32,066 bases of DNA from Desulfobacteraceae bacterium (GTDB taxonomy: Bacteria; Desulfobacterota; Desulfobacteria; Desulfobacterales; UBA2174): contig DQXI01000147.1 of assembly GCA_011042305.1 (NCBI GenBank), positions 1 through 32,066 of the forward strand. The letters run 5' to 3'. Positions within the stretch are counted from its first letter, which is position 1. Each line of letters begins with the position of its first letter. Below are positions 1 to 7,685 of the stretch, in pieces. The notes under the pieces are model-generated. The model searched no databases, had not been told where the DNA came from, and saw only the letters and a list, made by a program, of their open reading frames with translations. A program made the translations under genes and the position numbers.

Positions 1-219
1 CAGTCGATGCACGCCCTCAACGAGGCGCTGCTGGCGCTTCCGCTGCAACTCGTCTGCGCCCAGCACCTGGAGGGCGGTCCCGAGGCCCAGCTCTTCGTGG
101 CAGTGGGCGATTTCAGCCTGGAGATCATCGGCGGCTACGAAAACAGCTCCGGTGCCGGTGCGCTTCTTGGGGCGGCCTGGCCCCTTCCGAACGTGATCGG
201 CATCGTTCCCCGACCCTGA
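1..219 (+). CDS. Possible 3' end of an unidentified protein (partial)
   Basis: The frame is open from the window edge to a TGA at 217-219 and has the GC-rich third positions of neighbouring genes. It would end 15 bases before the stop codon of the convergent lpdA. The peptide (about 72 residues, ending in VIGIVPRP) contains no motif I recognise. An opposite-strand frame is also open here, but it has an in-frame TAG close to its beginning and no ATG, GTG or TTG near a ribosome binding site, so the plus-strand reading is preferred. It could be non-coding; identity is unknown. Confidence 0.3.
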   Translation, partial: QSMHALNEALLALPLQLVCAQHLEGGPEAQLFVAVGDFSLEIIGGYENSSGAGALLGAAWPLPNVIGIVPRP

Positions 220-234
220 ATTTTGCTTTTCATC

Positions 235-1650
235 CTATCCGTGAATCGCCGCTCCCGCCGCCTTGAGCGCTGCTTCGCCCATGATTTCCGCCAGGGTGGG
301 ATGGGCATGGATGGTGGCGGCCAGATCGGCCACGCGGCAACCTTGGTTGACGGCCAGGGTGGCCTCGGCCACCAACTCGGTGGCGTGGGGGCCGACTAGG
401 TGTACCCCTAAAATCTTTCCCGTGGCAGCCTCGAAGACGATCTTGGCCTGGCCGGCAATGTCGCCGAGGACATGGGCCTTGCCCAGGGCACGAAACAGCA
501 CCGTGCTGGCGGCGGTCTCGATTCCCGCCGTCAGCGCCTCGGCCTCGCTCATGCCCACGGCAGCCACCTCCGGCGTGGTGAAAATCGCCGAGGGCACCGC
601 CCGGTAGTCCATGGGCCGCCGCGAGGCGTCGGTGGCCAGGGCGTTTTCCGCCGCCACGGCGGCTTCGGCGCTGGCCACGTGCGCCAGCATGACGTGCCGG
701 GGGCCGAGCAGGTCTCCGATGGCCAGGATGCCAGGGGACGAGGTGCAAAGATGGGGATCTACCTTGACCCATCCACCGGCGTCGGTGTCGACGCCGACGG
801 TGTCCAAGCCCAGGTCTTGGCTGTTGGGCCGCCGCCCGATGCACACCAGGATCTTGTCGACTTCGAGCCGCGACTTTACGCCACGGCTGTCGGTCAAATC
901 CACCCTCACCTCCGCCTTGTCCGAGCGGGCAGCGGCGACCCTGGTGGCCGGGCGGCAATCGATGCCGCGTTTTTTCATCTCCCGCAGCAGCAGCTTGGAT
1001 ACCTCCGCATCCAGCGACGGCAGGGGCAGGAGCCGCTCCAGGGCCTCCACCAGGGTCACCCGGCTGCCCAGAGCGCGGTAGATAGATGCCAACTCGCACC
1101 CGATCACCCCGCCACCGACAATCAGCAGTCGATCAGGCAGCGTATCGGGAAAGAGCATCTCGTTGCTCGAAACAATCTTTTTCCCGTCGAAGGGCAGGCC
1201 GGCCAGCGACGCCGGCCTGCTGCCGGTGGCCAGGATCAACCGGTCCCAGTCGAGGACCTCGCGGTTTCCATTCCCGGTTTCCACCGTCAGGCGCCCCGGT
1301 CCCTGGATCCGCCCGGTACCGGCCACCAGGCGGACGCCGGCATTTTTGAGCAGGGCCTGGATGCCGCGGGCCTGGATGCCGATGATCCGCTGCTGCCGGT
1401 GGCGCAAGGCCGCCAGGTCCACGACCGCTTCTGTGGAGAGGCGGACGCCGAATTCACTTGCCTTTCTTGCGTCCTCCAGGCGGTCGGCGGCGGTCTTGAG
1501 AATCTTTGACGGGATGCAGCCCCAGTGCAGGCAGGTGCCGCCGACGGCCTCGCGCTCCACCAGGGTGACCTGGGCGCCCCGGCGGGCGGCGTGAAGGGCC
1601 GCGGCGTAACCGCCCGGACCGGCGCCCAGGACCAGAATTTTCAAGGCCAT
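235..1650 (-). CDS. lpdA: Dihydrolipoyl dehydrogenase (glycine cleavage L-protein / E3)
   Basis: FAD-dependent enzyme that reoxidises the dihydrolipoyl arm of the H-protein (or of 2-oxoacid dehydrogenases) and passes electrons to NAD+. The 471-residue product opens with an FAD-binding GAGPGG at 9-14. It carries the redox disulfide in GGTCLHWGCIPSK (Cys40 and Cys45; HW replaces the commoner NV), a second dinucleotide motif VGGGVIGCELA in the middle, and ends with the HAHPTLAE motif bearing the catalytic His-Glu pair. Length is normal for the family. The start at 1650 is chosen because GAGGAA lies just upstream and the protein then begins right at the first beta strand; an upstream in-frame start at 1725 would add 25 residues without homology value. 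It diverges from the Lrp-like gene and the gcv operon, so it most likely serves glycine cleavage. Confidence 0.95.
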   Translation of the reverse strand: MALKILVLGAGPGGYAAALHAARRGAQVTLVEREAVGGTCLHWGCIPSKILKTAADRLEDARKASEFGVRLSTEAVVDLAALRHRQQRIIGIQARGIQALLKNAGVRLVAGTGRIQGPGRLTVETGNGNREVLDWDRLILATGSRPASLAGLPFDGKKIVSSNEMLFPDTLPDRLLIVGGGVIGCELASIYRALGSRVTLVEALERLLPLPSLDAEVSKLLLREMKKRGIDCRPATRVAAARSDKAEVRVDLTDSRGVKSRLEVDKILVCIGRRPNSQDLGLDTVGVDTDAGGWVKVDPHLCTSSPGILAIGDLLGPRHVMLAHVASAEAAVAAENALATDASRRPMDYRAVPSAIFTTPEVAAVGMSEAEALTAGIETAASTVLFRALGKAHVLGDIAGQAKIVFEAATGKILGVHLVGPHATELVAEATLAVNQGCRVADLAATIHAHPTLAEIMGEAALKAAGAAIHG

Positions 1651-1712
1651 TTTCAAATTCCTCAATTTTTTGATCAGGTTTGGTGATAACGCGCAATTGG
1701 AAACGGTTTTTC

Positions 1713-1745
1713 TTGACATCTTCACAATTTTGTGACTTTTGTCAA
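1713..1745. promoter_or_regulatory. Nested palindromic operator between lpdA and the Lrp-like gene
   Basis: The inner inverted repeat is TCACAA (1722-1727), centre TT, TTGTGA (1730-1735), with perfect 6-base arms. It is flanked by an outer pair TTGACA (1713-1718) and TGTCAA (1740-1745) whose centre is offset by half a base from the inner one. The whole dyad sits in the 135-base divergent gap, 63 bases from the lpdA start and 41 bases from the regulator start. TTGACA could double as a -35 box for the rightward gene, although no good -10 follows it. Lrp/AsnC proteins commonly bind near their own promoters, so autoregulation and joint control of lpdA and gcv is the natural inference. Confidence 0.6.
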
Positions 1746-1785
1746 CCTAGGTTTCTCGGGCCGTCTCCACTTTCTGCACCTTGCC

Positions 1786-2229
1786 ATGAAAATTGACGAT
1801 CAGACCATCGGAATTATTCGGCACCTGCGCGACGGCCGCACCTCGTTCAAGAAGATCGCCGCGGCCCTGAACCTGTCTGAGAACACGGTCCGTGCCCGGG
1901 TCAACCGGTTGCGCGAAGAAGGCGTACTGGAGATTTGCGGCCTAGTGGACCCGGAAGCGATCCCGGGCCATCGCATCGTGATGGTGGGCGTCAAGCTGGC
2001 CACGATGGATTTGGTAAAAAAAGGCGAAGAGTTCAGCCGGTTGCGCGGGGTGGTGTCGGTGTCCGTGGTCACCGGCCGCTTCGACCTGATCCTGGTTGTG
2101 CTGCTGAAGGAAGGATTCGGCCTGCTGGAATTCTACACCGAAGACGTGGCCCGCCTCGACGGGGTGCAAAGCGTGGAAACGTTCGTCGTTTACAAGGGCT
2201 ACAACCTCAAGGTGCCCTACATCCTTTAA
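1786..2229 (+). CDS. Lrp/AsnC family transcriptional regulator
   Basis: A 147-residue protein with the family layout: an N-terminal winged helix-turn-helix (about residues 5-50, including SFKKIAAALNLSENTVRARV and NRLREEGVL) and a C-terminal ligand-sensing RAM-type domain (about 65-145, with VVSVSVVTGRFDLILVVL). Lrp/AsnC regulators form oligomers and respond to amino acids. The ATG at 1786 gives the usual short N-terminus; an in-frame GTG at 1732 would add 18 residues and would lie inside the palindromic operator. No clear ribosome binding site precedes the ATG, so translation may start on a short leader. The gene is followed after 23 bases by gcvT on the same strand, suggesting a glycine- or serine-responsive regulator of the glycine cleavage operon; the ligand is inferred from context only. 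Confidence 0.88.
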   Translation: MKIDDQTIGIIRHLRDGRTSFKKIAAALNLSENTVRARVNRLREEGVLEICGLVDPEAIPGHRIVMVGVKLATMDLVKKGEEFSRLRGVVSVSVVTGRFDLILVVLLKEGFGLLEFYTEDVARLDGVQSVETFVVYKGYNLKVPYIL

Positions 2230-2252
2230 CCGATCCACGGAAAGGAGGCGGC

Positions 2253-3530
2253 ATGAACCCGGAGCCGCGCACCACTCCACTGTATCCTCGTCACCGGGAC
2301 GCCGGGGCCAACATGGGGGATTTCGGCGGATACCGCATGCCCCTGTGGTACCCGGCCGGCATGCGCCGGGAACACCGCGCCGTGATCCTGGGCGCCGGTC
2401 TGTTCGATACCAGCCACATGGCGCTGCTCACCGTGGCCGGTGCCGGCGCCCACCGTCTCTTGCAGCGAACTTTCACCAAGGACATGGATCGGGTTGGCCC
2501 CGCCGACCGGCCGTTGGCCGACGGCCGCTGCGCCTACGGCGCCTTCCTGGATTCCCGCGGCCACGTCATCGACGATGCCATTGTCTGCCGTCGGGGGCCG
2601 GAAGACTACTTCGTGGTGGTCAATGCCGGGATGGGGCCCGCGGTGGCCGGGCACCTGGCCGCCGAGGCCGGCGCCTCTGGCCTCGTCGTGACCGACCTCA
2701 CCGATCGGGTGGCCAAGCTCGACTTGCAGGGGCCGGCGTCGGCCTGGATTCTCGGCCGGGTGCTGGAGGCGCCGGAAAGGGCCTTCCAGGGGCTGGGGTA
2801 CTTTGGCTTCAAGGGCCATTTCGATCGGCGCCATCCGGGTGCCGCAGCGGTGCACCTGGACGACGGCACCCCGCTGCTCCTCTCGCGCACCGGCTACACT
2901 GGTGAATTCGGTTTCGAGCTTTTCGTGGAACCCGAGCAGGCCGCGGCGCTGTGGGACCGGCTGCTGGCCGCCGGCGCCGATTTCGGCCTGATCCCCTGCG
3001 GCCTGGCCGCCCGCGATTCCCTGCGCGCCGGGGCGGTGCTGCCGTTGAGCCACCAGGACATCGGCGATTGGCCCTTCGTTCATCACCCCTGGCCCTTTGC
3101 CCTCCCCTATGCTCCTGACGGACGGACCTTTACCAAGGATTTCATCGGGGCTGCCGCCCTGATCCAAGCGGCGGCCTCCGCGCCACACACCCTGGCGTTC
3201 GTGGGACGCGATCCGCGCAAGGTCGCCGCCGGTCCGGATACGCGGGTGCTGGATGAGGTCGGCAGGGCCATTGGCACCGTGCTCACCTGCGCCACGGATA
3301 CCGCCATCGGATGGGTGGACGGCCTGGTGGTCAGTCTGGCGAGCCCCGGGCGGCCCGAGGGTTTCGATCCCAAGGGGTTGAGCTGCGGATTCGTGCGGGT
3401 TGAGCGGCCGCTGCCAGCCGGCAGCCTGCTTGTGCTCGATGACGGCCGACGCCGCATCGAGGTGGCGGTGGCGGCCGACATCCGGCCGGACCGCACGGCC
3501 CGTCGATCCATGGCCCAGATGTGGGGATGA
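2253..3530 (+). CDS. gcvT: Aminomethyltransferase (glycine cleavage T-protein)
   Basis: Transfers the methylene carbon from the aminomethyl-lipoyl H-protein to tetrahydrofolate and releases ammonia. The ATG at 2253 follows AAAGGAGG (2241-2248). GcvT landmarks are MGDFGGYRMPLWY near residue 25, FDTSHM at 51-56, the Asp pair in HVIDDAIV (107-108, matching the catalytic Asp region), SRTGYTGEFGFE (211-222) and the ARDSLR motif (253-258). At 425 residues it is about 60 longer than typical GcvT. The usual LRLEAG stretch reads LRAGAVLPLSHQD, so the Glu is missing and the downstream segment diverges. This may mark a lineage-specific GcvT subfamily rather than a loss of function, since the operon is otherwise complete. 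Confidence 0.9.
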   Translation: MNPEPRTTPLYPRHRDAGANMGDFGGYRMPLWYPAGMRREHRAVILGAGLFDTSHMALLTVAGAGAHRLLQRTFTKDMDRVGPADRPLADGRCAYGAFLDSRGHVIDDAIVCRRGPEDYFVVVNAGMGPAVAGHLAAEAGASGLVVTDLTDRVAKLDLQGPASAWILGRVLEAPERAFQGLGYFGFKGHFDRRHPGAAAVHLDDGTPLLLSRTGYTGEFGFELFVEPEQAAALWDRLLAAGADFGLIPCGLAARDSLRAGAVLPLSHQDIGDWPFVHHPWPFALPYAPDGRTFTKDFIGAAALIQAAASAPHTLAFVGRDPRKVAAGPDTRVLDEVGRAIGTVLTCATDTAIGWVDGLVVSLASPGRPEGFDPKGLSCGFVRVERPLPAGSLLVLDDGRRRIEVAVAADIRPDRTARRSMAQMWG

Positions 3531-3564
3531 TCATTTTTTCAAGCGAGTCGAAAGGAGACGGCCC

Positions 3565-3963
3565 ATGAAAGAGATCAACGAGCTGAATCTGCCCGAGGAC
3601 CTGCGCTACGCCGATGACCATGAATGGCTGCGGCCTTTGGAAACCGCCGCCCGCATCGGCATCAGCGACTATGCCCAAGACCAGCTCGGGGACATCGTCT
3701 ACGTCGAGCTGCCGGCGGTGGGGCGCCAGCTGGCCAAGGGCGAGGAGTTCGGCACGGTGGAGTCGGTCAAGGCCGTCTCGTCGCTGTACATGCCCGTGGG
3801 GGGGGAAGTGACGGCGGTCAACGAACAGCTGGCCGAGGCCCCGGAGCTGGTGAACACCGATCCCTACGGCCAGGGATGGATGATCGAGGTCAAGGTCGCC
3901 GATCCCGCCGAGGTGGATGCGCTGATGGATCGGGCGGCGTACTTGAAGGCGCTCGGCGGATGA
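3565..3963 (+). CDS. gcvH: Glycine cleavage system H-protein
   Basis: Lipoyl carrier protein that shuttles the aminomethyl intermediate between the P, T and L proteins. The 132-residue product starts at an ATG preceded by AAAGGAGA. It contains the conserved YADDHEWLR opening (15-23), the GDIVYVELP strand (42-50) and the lipoylation site ESVKAVSSLY with Lys69. The C-terminal WMIEVKVADPAEVD matches the family ending. Length and motif spacing are normal. It lies 34 bases after gcvT and 71 bases before gcvPA in the same operon, and the lipB gene at the end of the operon supplies the first step of its lipoylation. Confidence 0.96.
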   Translation: MKEINELNLPEDLRYADDHEWLRPLETAARIGISDYAQDQLGDIVYVELPAVGRQLAKGEEFGTVESVKAVSSLYMPVGGEVTAVNEQLAEAPELVNTDPYGQGWMIEVKVADPAEVDALMDRAAYLKALGG

Positions 3964-4034
3964 CGGACGGATAGCGGATCTGTCCGATAACCCAAAAGGC
4001 TTGATAAACCCCTCAAACCCGACAAGGGGGCGCC

Positions 4035-5366
4035 ATGCGATATCTGCCGCACACACCCGAAGAGATCCAGGAGATGCTGGCGGTGGTCGGGGCCGAGAGC
4101 CTCGATCAACTGTTTTTTCCCATACCCCCGGCGTGCCGGCGCCAGAGTGCCCTGGAGCTGCCGGCGCCACTGAGCGAATGGGCCCTGGATGCGCGCATGG
4201 ACGCGCTGGCGGCCCGAACGGCCGTGGCGCCGCAGGCCAAGGTGTTCCTGGGGGCCGGCAGCTACGATCATTTCATCCCGGCGGCGGTGGATGCCCTGGC
4301 CGGCCGCAGCGAATTTCTCACCGCCTACACCCCCTACCAGCCCGAGATCAGCCAGGGGACCTTGCAGGCCATCTACGAGTACCAGACCCTGGCCTGCCGC
4401 CTCATGGGCACCGAGGTGGCCACCGCTTCCCATTACGACGGGGCCACGGCCCTGGCCGAGGCCCTGCTCATGGCCATCCGCAAGACCGGCCACCGGCGGG
4501 TGGCCGTCTCCCGGCTGGTGCATCCCCACTACCGCCAAGTGGCGGCCACCTACCTGCACCCGGCCGGCTACGAGATAGTGGAGCTGCCGTACCGGCCGGA
4601 CGGGACCACCGACCTGTCCACCGTGGAAGCCGAGCCCGACCTGGCCGCCGTAGCGATTCAGTCGCCCAACTTCTTCGGCTGCATCGAGGACCTGGCCGCC
4701 GGTGCGGCGGCGGCCAAGGGCGTTGGCGCCCTGCTGGTGGCCGGCTTCACCGAGGCCCTGGCCTACGGGCTGCTGAAAAGCCCGGCCAGCCAAGGGGCCG
4801 AGATCGTGGCCGGCGAAGGGCAGAGCCTCGGGCTGCCGCGCAGCTTCGGCGGTCCCGGCCTGGGGATGCTCGGCACCCGCCAGGCCCACGTGCGCAGCCT
4901 GCCGGGCCGGCTGGTGGGAAAGACGGTGGACCAGGAAGGCCGCCAGGGCTTCGTGCTCACCCTGGCCACCCGCGAACAGCACATCCGCCGTGAGCGGGCC
5001 ACGAGCAACATCTGCACCAACAACAGCCATTGCGCCCTGCGGGCCGTCATGTACATGGCGGCCCTGGGCGGGACCGGTTTCCGCGAGCTGGCCGTCCTCA
5101 ACCATGACAAGGCGGCCTATCTCAAGCAGGCCCTGGCCGCCGCCGGACACCGCGTCCCTTTCACCCGGCCGATCTTCAACGAGTTCGTGGTGGATTTCGG
5201 GACCGGCTTCGAGGCGGTGCACCGCCGTCTGCAGGACGCCGGGATCGTGGCCGGGCTGCCCCTGGAGGCCGATTATCCCGAGCTGGCGGGATGCTATCTG
5301 CTGTGCGCTACGGAAACCGCCAGTCGTCAGGACCTGGACCTGCTGGTCAAGGAGGTGAGCCGATGA
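4035..5366 (+). CDS. gcvPA: Glycine dehydrogenase (decarboxylating) subunit 1
   Basis: N-terminal half of the two-subunit P-protein, which decarboxylates glycine and loads the aminomethyl group on the H-protein lipoyl arm. The 443-residue protein starts at an ATG preceded by AAGGGGG. It shows family segments RYLPHTPEEIQEML at the N-terminus, FLGAGSYDHFIPAAVD, EFLTAYTPYQPEISQGTLQ, and the C-terminal ICTNNSHCALRA and FNEFVVDF. Subunit 1 has no PLP lysine of its own; that is in gcvPB, consistent with the absence of an HK motif here. The stop codon overlaps the gcvPB start (ATGA), so the two are probably translationally coupled. Confidence 0.95.
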   Translation: MRYLPHTPEEIQEMLAVVGAESLDQLFFPIPPACRRQSALELPAPLSEWALDARMDALAARTAVAPQAKVFLGAGSYDHFIPAAVDALAGRSEFLTAYTPYQPEISQGTLQAIYEYQTLACRLMGTEVATASHYDGATALAEALLMAIRKTGHRRVAVSRLVHPHYRQVAATYLHPAGYEIVELPYRPDGTTDLSTVEAEPDLAAVAIQSPNFFGCIEDLAAGAAAAKGVGALLVAGFTEALAYGLLKSPASQGAEIVAGEGQSLGLPRSFGGPGLGMLGTRQAHVRSLPGRLVGKTVDQEGRQGFVLTLATREQHIRRERATSNICTNNSHCALRAVMYMAALGGTGFRELAVLNHDKAAYLKQALAAAGHRVPFTRPIFNEFVVDFGTGFEAVHRRLQDAGIVAGLPLEADYPELAGCYLLCATETASRQDLDLLVKEVSR

Positions 5367-6820
5367 ATGCACCCCTGGGCACCACTGGATTGATCCTGGA
5401 TGAACCGCTGCTCTGGGAGCGAGGCCGCCCCGGGCGTCGGGGCGCTTGCCTGCCGCCCGCCGATGTCCCGCCGAGTCCCCTGGATCCGGAGCTGTGCGGG
5501 GACGGACCGGATTTTCCCGACTTGAGCGAGGTGGATCTGGTGCGCCACTTCACCCGCCTTTCCACTTGGAACTACGGGGTGGATACCGGGTTTTATCCCC
5601 TGGGCTCGTGCACGATGAAATACAACCCCAAGACCCACGAGCGCCAGGCCGCCCTGAAAGGCTTTGCCGCCGCCCATCCCCTGCTGCCCGCCTCCCTGTG
5701 CCAGGGCGCACTGCAACTGATCTGGGAGCTGGAAAGGGACCTGGCCGCCATCACCGGGATGGATGCCGTTTCCCTGCAGCCGGCGGCCGGGGCCCACGGC
5801 GAGCTGGCCGGGATGCTGGTGATCCATGCCCACCACCAACACCAGGGGCACCAACGGGCCAAGATCATCATCCCCGATACGGCCCACGGCACCAACCCGG
5901 CCTCGGCCGCCCTGTGCGGCTACCGGCCGGTGGCGGTGGCCTCGGGCCCCGAAGGGGTGCTGGAGCCGGCGGCCATCGAGGCCGTGATGGACGAGGAGAC
6001 CGCCGGCATCATGGTCACCAACCCCAACACCCTGGGCCTGTTCGAGACCCACATCCGCGAGATTGCCGCCATCGTGCACGCCAAGGGGGGGCTGGTCTAC
6101 GCCGACGGGGCCAACCTGAACGCCGTGATGGGGATCGTGGACATGGCCGCCATCGGCGTGGACGTGATTCACCTCAACCTGCACAAGACTTTCGCCACGC
6201 CCCACGGCGGCGGCGGGCCGGGCAGCGGGCCCATTTGCGTACGCCGGCAGCTCGAACCCTATTTGCCCGTGCCCCGGGTGGTCAAGGACGGTGACCAGTA
6301 TCACCTGGAAACGGATCGGCCTCTGAGCATCGGACGGATGGGGTCTTTTCACGGCCATTTCGGCGTGATGGTCAAGGCCTACAGCTACATCCGGTCCATG
6401 GGCGCCGACGGGCTGCGGCGCGCCAGCGAGCTGGCGGTGCTCAACGCCAACTACCTGAAAGAAAAACTCAAACAAGACTTCCACTTGGCCTATGACCGGC
6501 CCTGCATGCACGAGTGCGTCTTTTCCGATCGGCGCCAGGCTCCCTTCAAGGTGACGACCCTGGACATGGCCAAGCGCCTGATGGACTACGGGTTTCATCC
6601 CCCCACGATCTATTTTCCCCTCGTGGTCCACGGGGCCATCATGATCGAACCCACCGAGACCGAGTCCAAGGAGGACCTGGACCGTTTCGTGACGGCCATG
6701 CGGGCTATTGCCGAGGAGGCTCGCACGGAGCCGGAAACGGTTAAAAGCGCCCCCCGCTACACCAAGGTGCGCCGCCTGGACGAGGTGACGGCGGCCCGCA
6801 AGCCGTGCCTCGTCGGGTGA
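5363..6820 (+). CDS. gcvPB: Glycine dehydrogenase (decarboxylating) subunit 2
   Basis: C-terminal, PLP-bearing half of the P-protein. The 485-residue product contains the FYPLGSCTMKYNPK segment (78-90), SLQPAAGAHGELAG (137-150), DTAHGTNPASAA (172-183) and the PLP Schiff-base lysine in NLHKTFATPHGGGGPGSGP (Lys275). Family length is normal. The start codon overlaps the gcvPA stop by four bases, and GGAGG lies upstream at 5351-5355. The TGA stop overlaps the proposed lipB ATG by one base, continuing the tightly packed operon. With gcvT, gcvH and lpdA it completes the glycine cleavage system. Confidence 0.96.
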   Translation: MNAPLGTTGLILDEPLLWERGRPGRRGACLPPADVPPSPLDPELCGDGPDFPDLSEVDLVRHFTRLSTWNYGVDTGFYPLGSCTMKYNPKTHERQAALKGFAAAHPLLPASLCQGALQLIWELERDLAAITGMDAVSLQPAAGAHGELAGMLVIHAHHQHQGHQRAKIIIPDTAHGTNPASAALCGYRPVAVASGPEGVLEPAAIEAVMDEETAGIMVTNPNTLGLFETHIREIAAIVHAKGGLVYADGANLNAVMGIVDMAAIGVDVIHLNLHKTFATPHGGGGPGSGPICVRRQLEPYLPVPRVVKDGDQYHLETDRPLSIGRMGSFHGHFGVMVKAYSYIRSMGADGLRRASELAVLNANYLKEKLKQDFHLAYDRPCMHECVFSDRRQAPFKVTTLDMAKRLMDYGFHPPTIYFPLVVHGAIMIEPTETESKEDLDRFVTAMRAIAEEARTEPETVKSAPRYTKVRRLDEVTAARKPCLVG

Positions 6821-7533
6821 TGGATTCGGCGGGGGCAGAGCGAAGGAAACGATGCCTTCTCATCGATCTGCCCCTGACGCCGTATGCCGAGGCCCTGGAT
6901 CTGCAGCACCGGCTGGTGGACGCCCGCAGCGACGGGCGCCTGGACACGGATGCGGTGCTGATGCTGGAACACCCCCCGGTCTTCACGCTGGGCCGGCGCG
7001 GCGGCCTCGACGATCTGATCGTCTCCCGGGAGCGGCTTGTCCAGGAGGGGATCGAAGTGTTGCCGGCGGAACGCGGTGGGTTGATCACCTACCACGGCCC
7101 CGGCCAGTTGGTGGTGTATCCCGTCCTCGACCTGAAGCGCTCGGGACTGGGCGTGCAGGAGTTGGTGGCTGCCCTGGAGACGGTCATGATCGGTACCGCG
7201 GCCGATTTCGGTGTCGCCGCCGGGCGGGACGGGCGCAATCGCGGGGTCTGGACGGGAGGGAAAAAGCTGGGCAGCATCGGCCTGGCTGTCCGGCACGGGG
7301 TCAGCTTTCACGGCCTGGCCCTCAACGTCGATCTGGACCTGACCCCTTTTTCCTGGATCCACCCCTGCGGCCTGGCCGGGGTGGCCATGACCTCGCTGGC
7401 CGCGGAAGGGGCCACGGCGGTCTCCCTGGACGCAGCCCGGCGCAGCCTGGCCGCCCATTTTGCCTTGACGCTGGGATTCGACTTGACGCCGGCCTCCCTT
7501 GACGCCTTGCCTGGTTGGCCCGCGGCCCCGTAA
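6820..7533 (+). CDS. lipB: Octanoyl-[ACP]:protein N-octanoyltransferase
   Basis: Moves octanoate from acyl carrier protein to the lipoyl lysine of target proteins, here presumably GcvH; LipA then inserts sulfur. The 237-residue protein shows HPPVFTLGRRGG (51-62), RGGLITYHGPGQLVVYP (85-101), the catalytic lysine in GGKKLGSIG (Lys149) and the catalytic cysteine in WIHPCGL (Cys183). The ATG at 6820 overlaps the gcvPB stop (TGATG), which favours coupling; an in-frame GTG at 6805 is an alternative start. No lipA is visible in the window, so lipoyl synthase must be encoded elsewhere. Confidence 0.93.
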   Translation: MDSAGAERRKRCLLIDLPLTPYAEALDLQHRLVDARSDGRLDTDAVLMLEHPPVFTLGRRGGLDDLIVSRERLVQEGIEVLPAERGGLITYHGPGQLVVYPVLDLKRSGLGVQELVAALETVMIGTAADFGVAAGRDGRNRGVWTGGKKLGSIGLAVRHGVSFHGLALNVDLDLTPFSWIHPCGLAGVAMTSLAAEGATAVSLDAARRSLAAHFALTLGFDLTPASLDALPGWPAAP

Positions 7534-7538
7534 GCCGG

Positions 7539-7685
7539 TTGCGGCGGGTCTTGGAAGAACGGGTCTACGAGCTGCCGGGAGGACATTCCGCCGTCGGGCT
7601 GCCGCTGCGGGAGATCGAAAAACGCGCCATCCAGTTGGCCCTGCGCCGCAGGATCAAGCGCTTCGGCATCACCGTTGCGGTTTAG
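7539..7685 (+). pseudogene. Short frame resembling a collapsed Fis-type HTH tail of a sigma-54 activator
   Basis: The frame is open from 7503 to a TAG at 7683-7685; a TTG at 7539 would give 48 residues. The segment AVGLPLREIEKRAIQLALRR looks like the linker and first Fis helix of NtrC-type activators (LxLxExExxxIxxALxR). The next residues, RIKRFGI, look like the end of the same domain. The central helix-turn-helix (usually GGNxxxAAxxLGI) appears to be missing, as if deleted in frame. It lies directly after lipB and its stop overlaps the stop of the convergent methyltransferase gene. It may be a decayed remnant or a very small protein. No ATPase domain precedes it. The assignment rests on motif recognition only. 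Confidence 0.4.

Noticed and set aside
1-228. Minus-strand coding frame downstream of lpdA
   Set aside because: An open frame exists, but it begins after a TAG without a usable start codon or ribosome site; the plus-strand frame ending at 219 is more likely.
2230-2252. Glycine riboswitch ahead of gcvT
   Set aside because: The gap is only 23 bases, and the region before the Lrp-like gene is a short palindromic operator with no tandem aptamer.
3964-4034. Hairpin or repeat (CGGAC/GTCCG; GATAACCC/GATAAACCC) between gcvH and gcvPA
   Set aside because: The stem is only five base pairs with no T-run, and the repeats are short; the operon appears continuous.
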